From Gorsachius magnificus (Eukaryota > Chordata > Aves > Pelecaniformes > Ardeidae), in contig CM067086.1 of NCBI GenBank assembly GCA_034008185.1, positions 10,106,507-10,170,506 of the forward strand: a stretch of 64,000 nt of DNA, read 5' to 3'. Position 1 is the stretch's first letter. Every line of letters begins with the position of its first letter. The notes under the pieces are model-generated. The model searched no databases. It was not told where the DNA came from and saw only the letters and a list, made by a program, of their open reading frames with translations. Shown here one piece after another: positions 1 to 11,559 of the stretch. A program made the position numbers and the translations under genes.

Positions 1-1284
1 GCACTGCGTGAGCCCATTCTGCAGACACCAGAGACACGTGCTCAGCACCACCAGCTACCAAGGGCGAGCTCAGGTGAGTGCAACACCTTCCCCAGTACTT
101 CCAGCCCTAATGATCACAAGCAAGTCTCTCTGTCCATGATACACCTGTACCCAGCAGGCTGCCTCCCAAGGAAACACACGAAGGGACAGACACTGCTAGA
201 AAACATCATCCTGAAATTCCAACAGAAAAAGCATAAGCTATGGGTCTTCAGTTAAAAGACAAAAGTAGTCGAAACCTGGCAGACTTTGTAGAGCCCTGTG
301 CAACAGGGCTGAGATGCTGCTTTTGACTCCCTTGTTGCAGCAGCTTCAGAAACCTTTTATATGGGCTAATAGAACCACACCACCACATGCTACACCAGAA
401 CAGGCTATAAAACCAACTGCCAGATGACACTATTAACTGGAGAAATGCAATTGATCCACAGAGATTGAAAGCTTGAGCAGATGGGCTAAGGCAGACAGAA
501 TGCTGTGATATACAAGACAGGTCAAAGCAAAGTTGTAGGAATGGGCCTGGATATTTGCAGAACTAGTAAAACCTCATTTTCCTAAAAGAAAACATTAGCA
601 AGCGCTAAGAGAATGAGGCACAGCTAATTATTAATGTAATACAGGGCTACCTGTACTGCTCACTGCTCACAGACTTCAGCCCAACTCTACGCTCTCAGGC
701 TTCTAACTCTTACTGTGTTTTTAATATTCATTAAAATCTCAATCGTAGTCCTCTAGCTCAAGATATGGAGAAACCTGGACTTTGGGATTCGAAGACTAGG
801 GTAATACTGCCATTAATGCCCATCAAAACAAAAATGAGGTCCGTTTAACCTTTTTGTTCTTCCATGAGAGATGATCAGGTTTGTTTGCCATAAGTGTGGA
901 AGCACTCACGCTCCCCTCCCAGGTTCAGCAAAGAGGTACAAGCAATAAGAAGTTAGTGACCCTTTACTAAATGAGTCATCCTAGGCACAATGTATGAGGG
1001 GTAGAAAAACCCCCAAAAGTATCCTAATAAATGGAATACTGGAAAACAAAGGTATAGGGAAGGCAAAGATTATGATAAAACAGAGATTTTGGTCAGATGC
1101 CTTAATCTATTTACACAGCGGGAGGCTTTCAACAAATTGCATTGCAAGACTAGAAATGAATTAGCACGTTCTGAAAACAGACGTTGAAGTCCAGGAACAC
1201 AGAGCAAACACATGCATCATTTGTACCAAGTATCCATCACTAAAAGCAAAATCAAAGTGTTATTTGGTGTCATGGTGGCCACAC
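1..1284. other. Non-coding stretch, nothing recognised
   Basis: Unique-looking AT-moderate DNA with no open frame longer than about 60 codons, no RNA gene and no repeat that I recognise. The 880-1150 part has a few homeodomain-type and CAAT-type words but not enough to call an element. I read it as intergenic or intronic sequence. Confidence 0.6.
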
Positions 1285-1285
1285 A

Positions 1286-1351
1286 CTAATATAGTTCCAG
1301 TTGGAAGGGACCTACAACGATCATCTAGTCCAACTGTCCCTACACAACACA
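1286..1351 (-). mobile_element. CR1 LINE 3'-tail relic (antisense)
   Basis: The + strand reads TTCCAGTTGGAAGGGACCT, then a diverged ATCATCTAGTCCAACT. This is the reverse complement of the conserved 3' untranslated end of avian CR1 (consensus: GGTTGGAAGGGACCTNNNNAGATCATCNAGTCCAACC). Only about 65 bp is recognisable. The terminal ATGATTCT repeats have decayed to an ACTAATATAG-like remnant, so the insertion is old. CR1 copies are typically 5'-truncated, which explains why no coding part is present. The identity rests on memory of the CR1 consensus, not on an alignment. Confidence 0.75.
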
Positions 1352-4120
1352 GCAAGACATGAAGTTGTGGGATCGGAAGGCCCATATAGGGTCCATCTAA
1401 AACAGGAAATACCCATGTCTTAAAATGGTGTAAAATTTATCAAATAAATACAATGCAGTAGATATGCATGAGATGTTTATCAGACTGCAATTATTTAAGG
1501 ATATATCATACATACTAGTATTCACCCAAAAATACATCCACATGCACAGGATTTCATTAGACAATTAGAAAAGATGTTAAATTTGAACTTTCCTGGAAGA
1601 TAAAGTCAGATCACATTCAGTGTTGGCAGACATCATCTATTTAAGTTAAATGTGCAATCACTTAAATAAGTGACTGAAGAAGTGAAAGATTCAGATCTGG
1701 AAGACGGTAAAGCTGCATGCAGTCCCAGAAAAACAATCACTCTATTTTTCTGTAGACTAGAAGACTTGGCAGAACCTAATGCTAGACTTACGTTTAGAAA
1801 AAAATATCTGCAAGTATTTTTTAAGACAGTTTTTTTTTCCTGGACACCCACTGTTTTACATGATCAGCTTCAGACCAGAAGCAAATGAGACATAATCACA
1901 CATGGGGCACTGTGGATGTGATCATGTTACCCCAGATAGACTTTTTTTCTACTTGTCTCATGCCATTCTTGGGCCAGGGAGGGATACACAAGACTGAGAT
2001 TCAGCAGAGGTTGGCTCCATTCCTTTCTGCACCACAAAGATTTATATGAGCAGCTGAAACTGGCTTTGGTGGATCTTTACATCAGCTGAAAATCTGCTGC
2101 AGGTACCCTGCAGGTGAGGAGTCTGCCCCACGCGTGCAGGATTCATGCAGCTCTGGGGTGCTGGAAAGCCAGGTGCAGGCAAGAGCTTTATGCTCTAGGT
2201 GCTCCTGGGTGGCAGGGGGTATTTCTAGTTGTTTTCTCTCATTCTGTCCTTTGTCTACTTTTGCGCGTAAACTGATGGCTGGGTGCTTTTCAAAAATACA
2301 AACACCTCTCCCCAGAGAGCACATATCCTGTAGCACAGTACAGCGCAGTGCTGGCTGCAGAACCCTTTTTGTATTCCTTGTGCACTGGGCAGGGATTTTT
2401 TCATTTCATGCATCATCCATAACTTGCCGCAGCAATTCCAAAAATCTCTACCACGCTCACATGAATACGAATAATTTAAATTCACATTTTTGCTTTTGGA
2501 AATTTATCATCATAGAAGTCGGGCTCATAAAGCAACTGTATTTCTGAAATTTCTCACAGAATAATCAAGTGATGGCACTGCCCAACAAAACAGCCTGATT
2601 GCACCGGTATCATACAGGCACCTTGAGCTATGACTCCATCTCACAAGAAGGTCAGATACTGACATAAATCTGTCACCAGTATTATCGTTCGCTCTACTGT
2701 TTTTTCTTTGATGCTGCTTTATATAGACTAACTTAATAAGCAATTAAAAAACAAAGGGGCTGTTGCTCAGGGAATATGTAGGTATCTTTTCTCTGCCAAT
2801 GACCAGTAGCAAAAGTTTCAGAGGAGCTTACATAAAATTTTCCTGTGGACAGTTATGGAAGAATTGGCTTGGAGCGGACATTACTCCTTAGCCCCTAGCA
2901 GGGTCCACGGGGTTTTGGCCAAACAAGAAGATACTGCATGTCTTAAACATAATTGTGAATACAGGTGGTTAATCCTCCCTGACCTCAGAGAAACCATTAG
3001 CTTTCAGAAAAAGCAAAGCAAATTATAACTTTACCATAAGCAATGAGTTCTACAGTTTCTCAATTTCAATCAGCCTTTGAGAACCAATGGCACTCTCGTC
3101 TCCTACCACGGGAGCAAGGGCAGCTGACCACGGGTCACAAGCCACCTCTTACAAAGGCCCCCTGGAGGCTGCTACTTCACAAGGTGGTTCTTCCCCAAAT
3201 CCTGCATGCTCCCAGTAATGCGTGTGCTCCCCTAGCTGCGTGTGCATGTCAAGGTTCTGCCCCTACCACTGCCTCTACAACTGTTCCATAGCACAGGGGT
3301 TGTGCAAGGAGAATTAGGTCTATGTTTTGCACTTCAAAAATTCTTTTTGTAACTGAGATTACTCCCTTTCCCAGCGCATGTATCTGTATTACATTCAACT
3401 GAGTGCTTCCACACCCAGCAATGCTTACAGGAAAAGAGTGAGAAGCTAGAAAAGAGCGGAAGGGAAGAAATGAATTGCAGTGGCTTTCCTGTTGAGCTCA
3501 TGCCTGGCAGAGGGCCTGCTCAAGATTCCAGAAACTGGGCATACCAGCTCCTCAAAAGATGCTAAAGAAGTTTGCCCAAACAATTAAACCAATCTTGTGA
3601 TTACACACAGAGACAACCATCCTAAATTTGTCATTCAAGCAACAAAGTCTCCACTGGAAAAAAAGACATGCACTGGAAAAATTTTCAGGAAGACGGGCAA
3701 CATTATTTAGCACCTACCCAGCTGAAAACTTAAATCAAGGTTGAACCCTGTTATTTCTCTCTTCATTAGTGGAACAACAACAACAACAAAAAATCTTATG
3801 TTTTTCCTGTTGCCGACCTGCTGATGGAAGCATTGGAGCATCCTCGGGTGGCGTCCAGGTGTGCCCCAGAGGGGCTGGTCGCAAAGCACAGCGTAATTCC
3901 TGCCAGCCAGGCACCAATGCTGGCTGCTGCCTCAAGGGGTTTTATCTAAAAATAGAAGCCGCTTAAGAAAAATGACCACTTCTTTAGAAGAACGGTCAGT
4001 TTCTCTCTGAATCAATTTAAGCCCGAGCACATCAATGAGATAGAGCTTGACCTAAAGAGCTCCACAGAAATCAAGACCTAAGGTAGAGGGGTGCCAGTAA
4101 TATGGAAGAAGATAAGGAGA
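1352..4120. other. Non-coding stretch with weak open frames
   Basis: No gene is recognised. The 137-codon frame at 2134-2547 (+) is compositionally ordinary, rich in Ser, Cys and Phe, and matches no family I know. It overlaps an opposite-strand frame at 2082-2336, which is typical of chance. 3043-3291 and 3769-3966 are similar. The only simple repeat is a short (ACA)n run at 3774-3790. Confidence 0.55.
3774..3790. repeat. (ACA)n microsatellite
   Basis: About five and a half uninterrupted ACA units followed by an A run. It is too short to be hypervariable. It is also the reason for the poly-Gln and poly-Cys/Val tracts in the overlapping chance open frames. Confidence 0.85.
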
Positions 4121-4123
4121 CTA

Positions 4124-4198
4124 TGGGCCTGATCCAAAGGCCATGAGGTCAGTGGCAAGCTTTAATGTTGATGTAAATGGGCTTTCGAACAGGCCATA
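4124..4198. repeat. Ancient amniote palindromic repeat relic
   Basis: The left arm TGGGCCTGATCCAAAGGCCA is matched in inverted orientation by AATGGGCTTTCGAACAGGCC about 30 bp further on. Between them is a decayed remnant of the 'tgaaGTCAaTGG' core seen in old amniote palindromic repeats, which are probably non-autonomous DNA-transposon derivatives. I recognise the family by its GGGCCTGATCC...GGATCAGGCCC ends but cannot give a reliable Repbase name. The several mismatches between arms mean it is old. Confidence 0.65.
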
Positions 4199-6950
4199 CT
4201 AAAGAAAAGAGCACTCCTTATTATAAAAATACGCAGCCATTAGAAATGGACTAGAAGTTAAGGGAAGTTTTCTTGCAGGCAAAACTTCCATTTTTTCCAG
4301 CATCTCAGCAAAGGATTGGGACCTTTGGCCCCATAAATGAGCAGGGACCAGGTGGCCACTTCATTCCAAGTGAGAGCCCAGAGGTCAGAAGACTCCACTT
4401 TCTGTACCAGGAGCTGGAGTTCACGGTAGCACATGGGTACAGCCTGCACAAGCTGTTTCCATGGCTAAAACATGGTCAGACTCTCTGGTCCAGCTGTGCT
4501 TGCTGCACCTTTAGGTGCTTCATTAGCACAGCTGGGCGCCCAGCCAGCAACACTGCCCACCTGAATTACTGCATACATCCATTTTGCATGAGCAATGATG
4601 GGAATCCATTCCCAGCTCACTGGGGAGCAGTGATGGTTCGAATAAGGAAAGAGGAGCTGGGCGGTGGTGGTGAATGCTAAACCCTCACCCACCGCACCTT
4701 GAGCTGCTCTTTGTCAGGGGTACAAAGGCACTTTTTGACTCAGGTATAATAGTTGCTAAGTTGGGGAGAGAATGCAAATGTTCAGTCCTTAGTGATGAAA
4801 CAGAAAGTACAACCGTAATTCTCTCGGGCCTATGCTGCATATTCCATACTGAAGCCATTAAACTGACAAGGTGCTTCCATTGACAAGATCTGAAAGAGCA
4901 AGTGTTCTGTAATTGAATACCATGCGCCTCACCACAAAGAAAAATAACACAATTCTCTCAGAAATAAAATAAAGGATATACGAAGAGAGTATTGTTAAAC
5001 TAGCTTACTGCACTAAAACAATGAGGAGAGAGGGAATACTCAAATCACCCTGTTGGCTACAGTATAATTGGCTTGTTAGGGAAATGGGCACACACAGACA
5101 CGTGTGAAAGAAGTAGGAGACCACAAAACACTGCGACCTGCAGAACAGCACAGACTTCAGGCACAGCTCACAGACACCGCTGCCTAAATGCAGGAGTTGA
5201 TGATGGGACAGAAAGCGTGTTGGCGAGCCTTGGCAACTGGTGCACGTAGCTGTATCCAACTGGCCCTGCAGTGCACAGTTCAAGTTCTCCTGTGCGTGGT
5301 TCTCCCTGTGCCAGCCGATGGGCCCTATTCCTCCGTGACCCCAGCAAGAACCACGTCGAGCCGTGAGACAGCTGTGCCGTGCTCTTTGGCTCAGGAGCTG
5401 CCAGTTTGCCTTAAAGTATTACAGCAGCATTATATTGATTACTGCTTGATATTTGCAGATCTACAAAATGTCCAAGGAGACACAGGAAAGTTTAGAGACT
5501 TTTAATTTGTTGTACCAAAGCTTTTCTGATGGTCCCAGAAGATTACACATTTATGAAGAAGGGCAGCAACAATAAAAGCTTATTGTTTGCACTCAGCCAA
5601 ACTTCATGGATTTTTTAAGTATGACAAAAGAGAAAATGAGTTACACAGATTTTCAATAACTTGAACACCAATCTCTGCTGTCCAAAGGGAATTACTCTAG
5701 TGTTCTTTCTTTGTCTACCTTGGCCTGGCTTTAAGGGTTTATGCTTGTAAACGACATCAGTAGTTACAGTTAACAGGTCCAAATGAAGCTGTGGGACTGA
5801 GATCCCTCTTGTCCTGATGTGCTAGATGCTCCAGGGAGAAGACTAAGGATAGCAAGAGAGACTTTGTCAAGGTAGACTCACCGTGGAAGATAGGAGCAAG
5901 TAGTGCACATAGCCCTTCCCTTCGCTTCAATGACGAATCAGAGGTACCAAGAGGATTCTCTCATCAGAGGTCAACGGCACGAAGTGAGATTAAGGTAGCA
6001 AGCCATTTTGCTTTTATGTGTTCAGCTAGAGAACAAGGTCAAAGACATAAGGTATTAAAACTTTTAATTAAGTGACAGTGGAATTATTTGCTTGCTCCTG
6101 GATTACATTGATGCAATCCAGGATGAAAACTGCTATTTGACATTTCCCTTGATTTCTGCTCCTCTCTGATGGGGGTACGCAGTAAATTGTTTTCAGGTAC
6201 CAACTTGACATAGCTACTGACAGGAATGCAAGACGCTTCTAAAATCTTCCCCAGTCTTTCTCTTACTGAAATGGCAGAAAGGCACTAAAGCAAGAAAAAA
6301 GCAGCATTACTGCAACAGAAGCTAGTGTGGCTACAAAAAAATATGTGAGGGGTAGACATAAGGCAAGTACAAATACTTTCCTTGAGAGCCATGCATGAGA
6401 AATCTCACGTCACTGGAAAACAACGGGTCATAAAAGTACCCTGCGCAGTCCCTATTCAATGGACATTGAGTAGCATCTTGTTTGGCAATACTGATGCATG
6501 CACGAGCACATCAGGTGGCTCTGAAGGGTGGGAGTGGTCCCTGGGCATGCAGCCCTGGGAGCATCCAGCCTTTGAATGTATGTGGTGCAGCAGAAGTGGG
6601 CCCCACAGCCAGGAAACAGAGCATAAAATGCATGGCCATGGTAAGAATCAAACTAAAATGTGATTTTAAAAAAAAAGTAGTGTTTTGGTTTCTGAGCCCT
6701 CTACTTTATTTTTATTTGTTTTTATGCTCCTGTAAGTAAAATCAACAACTTCTTTTTCCCCAATAAACTGAAATTTTGCAGACCATTAATCCATAATATG
6801 GACAAAAGCCTTCGGGTGCATGTGAAACAAAATGAAAAATGGTCACTCTGGTTCTTCCAGGAAAGCTGATACTTCACATGAGCAGTAAAGATTTTCCAAC
6901 GAGCAGCAGTACACACGTTTCAGTGCAGATCCATAGTGACTGCGTTAACA
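4199..6950. other. Non-coding stretch, nothing recognised
   Basis: Frames at 4273-4680 (135 codons, +) and 5188-5505 (105 codons, +) have no recognisable domain, and both lie opposite equally open antisense frames. No repeat or RNA gene is seen. The segment 6050-6130 has an AT-rich block with several TTAATTAAG and CAAT words but is too small to call. Confidence 0.5.
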
Positions 6951-7030
6951 TGGTAGAGGGTAATGGCTCTGAATATCATTTATGCACACTTAACTACCAT
7001 TTAGTTAATGTTTATGCAGCATTTTTAAAA

Positions 7031-7072
7031 TGTAAAGTGCTATAAAGATGCCAAATGTTATTATTATTAATA
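7031..7072 (+). mobile_element. SINE/L2-type 3' tail relic
   Basis: TGTAAAGTGCTATAAAGATG followed by AAATG and TTATTATTATTAA resembles the shared 3' end of old tRNA-derived SINEs and L2-clade LINEs (GTAAAGYGCTNTGNRATG... ending in ATTATTATTA). Upstream sequence back to about 6950 is too diverged to assign. The call rests on about 40 bp, so it could be coincidence. Confidence 0.4.
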
Positions 7073-7079
7073 ATCCAAG

Positions 7080-8345
7080 TGATAAATATGACTCAAAATT
7101 CTATATTCTATCCTTGTCCTTCATGTCAAAGGGATGTTTGCACATATAATAAGGACTGCAATTCAGCAAGACACAGTGTATGTGTTATTTAGAGTTCATG
7201 AGTTTTACACGTAAGGGAATAAAGGACTAACTGGTTTCTCCCCAAGTTTACTGAGTGTTACAAAAATACAAATGAAGACGGAAGATTATGTTAAAATCCT
7301 GCTTTTAAAAATGCTAGGTCAGAGCTCTGCTGTAACATTTAAAAGCCATGCAGGTCAACATGTTTTAATAAAATGTGTTTTCTTTTCAATTAATGTAAAA
7401 AAAGGGCACAGAAAAGGACTTGAAGCCAGCAATATATGGGTATCTGCTGTCTGCTATGTTTCCACCGCACCCACCACTACAGCAGTTGGCTGTCCATACT
7501 TAGACCATCTGAGCCCCCAACCTGTCCCTCCTTACATCTTTATTTCCTCCCTCAGAGGGGGCCTGCCAACCACGGAGCCCGCTGTCACAGGAAAAATTAT
7601 TCTCTCAGCAAACTTCCTGTTCCTCTAAACCATTTATCTTTATTTGCAACTGCAGCACCATGCCAAAAAGGCAGATAGGAACCACCCCACAAGTCACTAA
7701 GACTCCAAAACATGGGTCCACCATGAGTGCTCACCATCGCAGTGGATTACACTTATTAGACCTCACTTACTGGACCTCACTACATTAGACGTCACCAGGG
7801 AAAATAATCTGAGAGTCAAGGCCTTTGGTCTCTCCTTTTCTATTCACAGAGAAACCTTCTGGTGCTCTCAGAGAAGTGGCTTCTTATTTCAAGGGGGTGA
7901 TCAGCTTGTGAGGCAGTGCTAAGTAAGGACAGGGAATTTTTTTTTCCCCATAGATTTTTCTCGGGTTTGGAGCAGCCTTTGAAACTGCAGTGGCTTCACC
8001 ACTGAGACTGAATGTGAAGTTACTTCTTCAAGAGAAACATCTGCCATTCCCCTTAATGGAAAACCAAAAGGAAAAAAGTTTTCTAAAAGACGACCTTTTA
8101 AATATCTTCACTCACTTCACCAAAATGGATTTTCCAGAGTTCAGCTCCCGTTCCAGTGTTCTGTTGCAGTGGTTGGATGCTGAGCTCTCAGGTGCTTAGT
8201 CCAGCCCTTGAGACTGGGGACACAGGTAGAGAACATGTGGCTAAATCCCCCCTTTGAAGGCTTTCTCCAAGACTTAAAAAACTATCTTAGTTTAAAAAAG
8301 GAAAATGAGGGGAAAAAAAATCCCACAGAGACAGCCTGATCTTCT
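7080..8345. other. Non-coding stretch, nothing recognised
   Basis: No gene, RNA or repeat is recognised. The 118-codon frame at 7272-7628 (+) begins in AT-rich sequence with a Lys/Leu-rich N-terminus and ends in a Pro/Thr-rich part, with an overlapping second frame. This is consistent with a chance frame across a composition change. Confidence 0.5.
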
Positions 8346-8347
8346 AC

Positions 8348-8422
8348 TTGCTCACACTGGTATAAATCAAGAATAACCCTGTGGACTTTGTAGGACTTAC
8401 ACAAGTATAAAACTGCTAGAAA
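8348..8422. repeat. Ancient palindromic repeat relic (GGTGTAAATCA type)
   Basis: CACTGGTATAAATCAAGAAT on the left and ACTTACACAAGTATAAAACTG on the right flank GTGGACTTTGTAGG. The layout matches an old amniote inverted-repeat family whose arms read CACTGGTGTAAATCAGAGTAACTCC around a TTGAAGTCAATGG core. The match is imperfect but in the right order. The same family motif appears at 52838-52904. Confidence 0.55.
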
Positions 8423-8689
8423 TGAAAGGTTCACATTTCCTAACTTCAGCAGTTGGCTCGGTTTTCTTTAAATAGCTTCATTAATAAATACTTTTAAAAA
8501 AGAAAAAAAAAAAGGCGCTCTTCCTCCCCCAATACTAATTGCTAGTGCTCAGATTTAATCTTCAGCATTTATTGTGCTTCACCAAATCCCTAATAATCAC
8601 CCCAGAAGACTCCTTAACATCGTTGTATAATGGGAAACAAGGGCAGGGTATTACTTTTTCATGTACAAAGATGTTTCATCAGGAGGCCA

Positions 8690-9240
8690 GATTTCTTCTA
8701 TGCAGCTAAAGTACATAGAGCCTGACACTTTTAATTTCTTCCGTAATTGTGTCACGAGAGGGGGTTATGTCACTGTGCCTCTTTGCTGAATTCCAAGAGG
8801 CTCAATGCTATTCCCATGGTCATCGCCTCCTGCCTCTACTCTAAAATAATGAAGATTTGGGCTGAAATAAATTTGAAGATATCAAATAAGGACCCCTTGA
8901 GTTCCAGGGAAAGAAAATAAAGCAGCTTTTATTAAACTTGTTATGAGACCTTTCATGACCACTATTCTCGCTGTTCTCTTTGCTCAAAGCCTTTAGAGAA
9001 TGGTCTCACTTTAGCCTAAACTCAGCTCTTTCTCAGCTCTCTAAGCCTCTGTAAAATTGAAGGACATTCACTCCAACACACGTCTTTAATAACTCAGTAT
9101 GATTTAAACTTTCAATCTGCATTCCTGATTTCTGTAATAATTGAAAGGAATGCATTAGCAGCAGAAAAAAACCCCCACTTTTGCTTCATAAACTTTACCT
9201 TCATTGCCTCAGATTTTCAGTAGTTCTCAATATGTAAGTT
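8690..9240. promoter_or_regulatory. Candidate conserved non-coding block (weak)
   Basis: AT-rich, low-CpG sequence with no repeats and many transcription-factor-like words: homeodomain TTATTAAACTTG, TAATAATTGAAAG and CTTTAATAACTC, plus CAAT and E-box-like words. Such texture is common in vertebrate conserved non-coding elements next to developmental genes. Conservation cannot be measured here, so the boundaries are approximate. Confidence 0.3.
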
Positions 9241-9469
9241 TAATGGCGTGACCCTAACAAGAAACGATCAGCAAATGAAACGAACCAGTGTGTAGCTGCT
9301 CCACACGGCTACAAGTGTCAGCTGTGGCCTGCCTGCCATTAATTTTATTGTAACTCATTTCTTCAGGTTGAGTACAGCACGATTTAATGTTCCCATTCTC
9401 CCATTCCTGTTCTGCATGACAAATTGTTTTAATAAACATAAACCGGGTAATAATAAAGTAATAATAAGC

Positions 9470-10490
9470 CTAGCACTCACCTTATATCACTGCAGTTAAA
9501 TTCTCCCACAAGCCAGCGCTGGTTACAGTGACAATTACAGTCGGGCCAATCCGCAGCCAGGCAAGCACAATGGACAGATTTAATATCGTTTGTAAATATG
9601 ATTAGTGTGCTGTCATGTTATTGCAGCCTGGTATTTACATTTCTCTCTGGGGTTATTCACTACACCAAATCAACATTAAATAGTGCTCCCTTCTCTTCCC
9701 CTTAAATCAAATATACCTTTCTTTGTGCTCCACTCAGAAGTTAATGAAGAAAATGGCATCGATTGTTAATATTCAGGGATCAATCAGTGCTTTACATACC
9801 TCTTTTTTTTTTTAAACAGATGTATGTCTGTCTGTATAACCCTGGAAGATTTCTTTCTAAATTCATAATCTCCCCCCTTCCTCCTCCCCCTCCACACACA
9901 CCCTTTAACATCAACACTCGTCTGCTTACTCTCTTATGAAAAATGTTCAAATAATGAATGGCTGTTGTTTACAGAAGTAATTTCATGCTACATTTCCATT
10001 ATTGCCTGGATTTGTTTAGCTTCTCAAGCTTCCCCATTTCCCTGCAATGAACTTTTAAGGAAATATAACCAGCTTTCACTGTTTATGCCATTATGTTTAT
10101 AATAGAAGCCGCTCTCATTTGTGACATATTGCAACACTTCATAACTGTGTGCAAATAAGCATCCTTAAACTTGTTAAGGTCAATTAATCATTGTACAAAA
10201 GCTTTTTTAGCTAGGACTTCCACCAGCATAAATCCAGCCACGTAGCAGGGTAATGAAAGGGCTCGGGTCCTACATGGCACAATTGTGTGCTTCAGATGTT
10301 AATAAAACTGCCTGCAGATGACACAGGCCTTTTCCTCCAAAGTTATTTGGTTCCCATGGTCAGGCAGCACAAGCTGAATACCTGCAGCCCAAGTTGAGGA
10401 AGGACTCCGGTGGACAAAAAATTGTAATTACTTCAGTGACACATTCCCACCAACCTAATAATTTTTAAATCCGCTTTTTTGACAATGAAA
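9470..10490. promoter_or_regulatory. Candidate conserved non-coding element cluster
   Basis: A 1-kb stretch free of repeats and simple sequence, with dense motif-like words. These include a CCAGCGCTGG palindrome (9513-9522), an NF-Y-like GGGCCAATCC (9543-9552), a SOX-like ACAATGG (9567-9573), TALE-like TGTCA words near 9611, TCAATTAATCATTGTAC near 10181, and several TAAT cores. Base composition is even, with scattered single CpGs rather than decay to TpG. The two subunits appear to be 9480-9740 and 9950-10330. It would act as an enhancer for a gene outside this window. This is inferred from sequence texture only. Confidence 0.45.
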
Positions 10491-10499
10491 GCAAGGAAT

Positions 10500-11070
10500 C
10501 AAGTCGGAGGACAGCCTGCTGAGTTTGGACCCACGGCGTTCCACTGGGCAGGAATCAATGCCTTAAACACTGTGCAACAAGTACCTGTTTCAAGACACTG
10601 CAGAAGATGCCATCAAGGGAGAGCGCTGCTGTTGGCAGAGCCGAGCCACGGCCGCTTGGGCACATGAATCCTTTGGCAACGTGGTGCCCGGGCCTCCTCC
10701 TGCTGCCGTGTTAACTGCTCTGGGAGGAAGGGGTCTCGGGGTGGGGGGGGGTGGGGGGGCAGCAGTGATGGCACTGACCACCTGAGAGCTGCCAGGCGCA
10801 AGCACTAACAACAGAATGGGCACTTATTAATTAGTATCATCCTTCTCCATACATAGGCATGGCACACACAAAGACTTGCTCTTGCTCTTCACACAGCTGA
10901 GAGGAAATATTCGCGTGGTTTATATTTATGCTTCCATTTTCAACAAAGAGATTCTCACCTCCTGCACTTTTGACTGAATCGAGACCTATGTCTGAAATTT
11001 AAGATATGCCTTAATCAGACTCAATAGGTTTCCTGGATGCCCCAGGCTTACTGATGTCATGGTGCCTGGG
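10500..11070. other. GC-richer non-coding stretch
   Basis: A locally GC-rich patch (about 10500-10800) between two AT-rich candidate regulatory blocks, with a few CpGs but too few for a CpG island. The open frames on both strands (10479-10667 +, 10590-10823 -) are low-complexity Pro/Ala or His/Arg-rich shadows of the G-run. Confidence 0.5.
10738..10759 (+). repeat. G-run tract, potential G-quadruplex
   Basis: Twenty G and two T in 22 bp: runs of four, nine and seven G separated by single T. The nine-G run can supply two G-triplets, so a four-tract intramolecular G-quadruplex is possible on the + strand. It may also be just a decayed poly-G. Length is likely to vary between individuals and to be error-prone in sequencing. 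Confidence 0.8.
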
Positions 11071-11297
11071 TGCATGTAAAATAAGACTGGTCTGTGTCAT
11101 TGGGCTTCGCCTGATGTGTAAAAACAATGACAATAAATCCCCACCACAACCTCAAATAAACTGTAATAGCAAAATTCAGTGAAATCTAATGGAAAATTAA
11201 AATATATGGGGTACTGCAGTTTCTGAGGGTGCCCGTGTGCATGCACATACTTTATGCATTCACTAGAATTTCACTTGCACTTATTTTTTTCATGCAG

Positions 11298-11378
11298 ATT
11301 GGAGTTACCAAGAGATGCCCTAAGTTACACATCCAGCCCCTGATCAAGGCCAAAAGCATGGCAAAGACCGATGATCAG
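11298..11378 (+). other. Exon-like segment (81 nt, splice signals on both sides)
   Basis: The segment is preceded by a pyrimidine-rich tract ending in TTTTTTTCATGCAG, with a TTCAC branch-point-like word about 30 nt upstream. It is followed by CAG|GTACTC, an acceptable donor. It is exactly 27 codons and open in one frame, with codons reading I-G-V-T-K-R-C-P-K-L at the start and ending K-T-D-D-Q. The frame is also open from an ATG at 11229. I do not recognise the peptide. It could be an alternative exon of a large gene spanning this window, a non-coding RNA exon, or chance. Confidence 0.25.
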
Positions 11379-11559
11379 GTACTCGTGATAATTACAAAGC
11401 TGACGCATGCTTTGTCATTGACTGCAAGTTAACTTTCCCATACTATGAGTTTAAGTTAGGAGAAGGGGAAAGAAATGTGATTTAAAGAAAGCATTAACAG
11501 TCAGTCAGAGAGCGTAGCTATTTTGTGGGGGATGTAGATAATCTGGAGACAAAAGCAGG

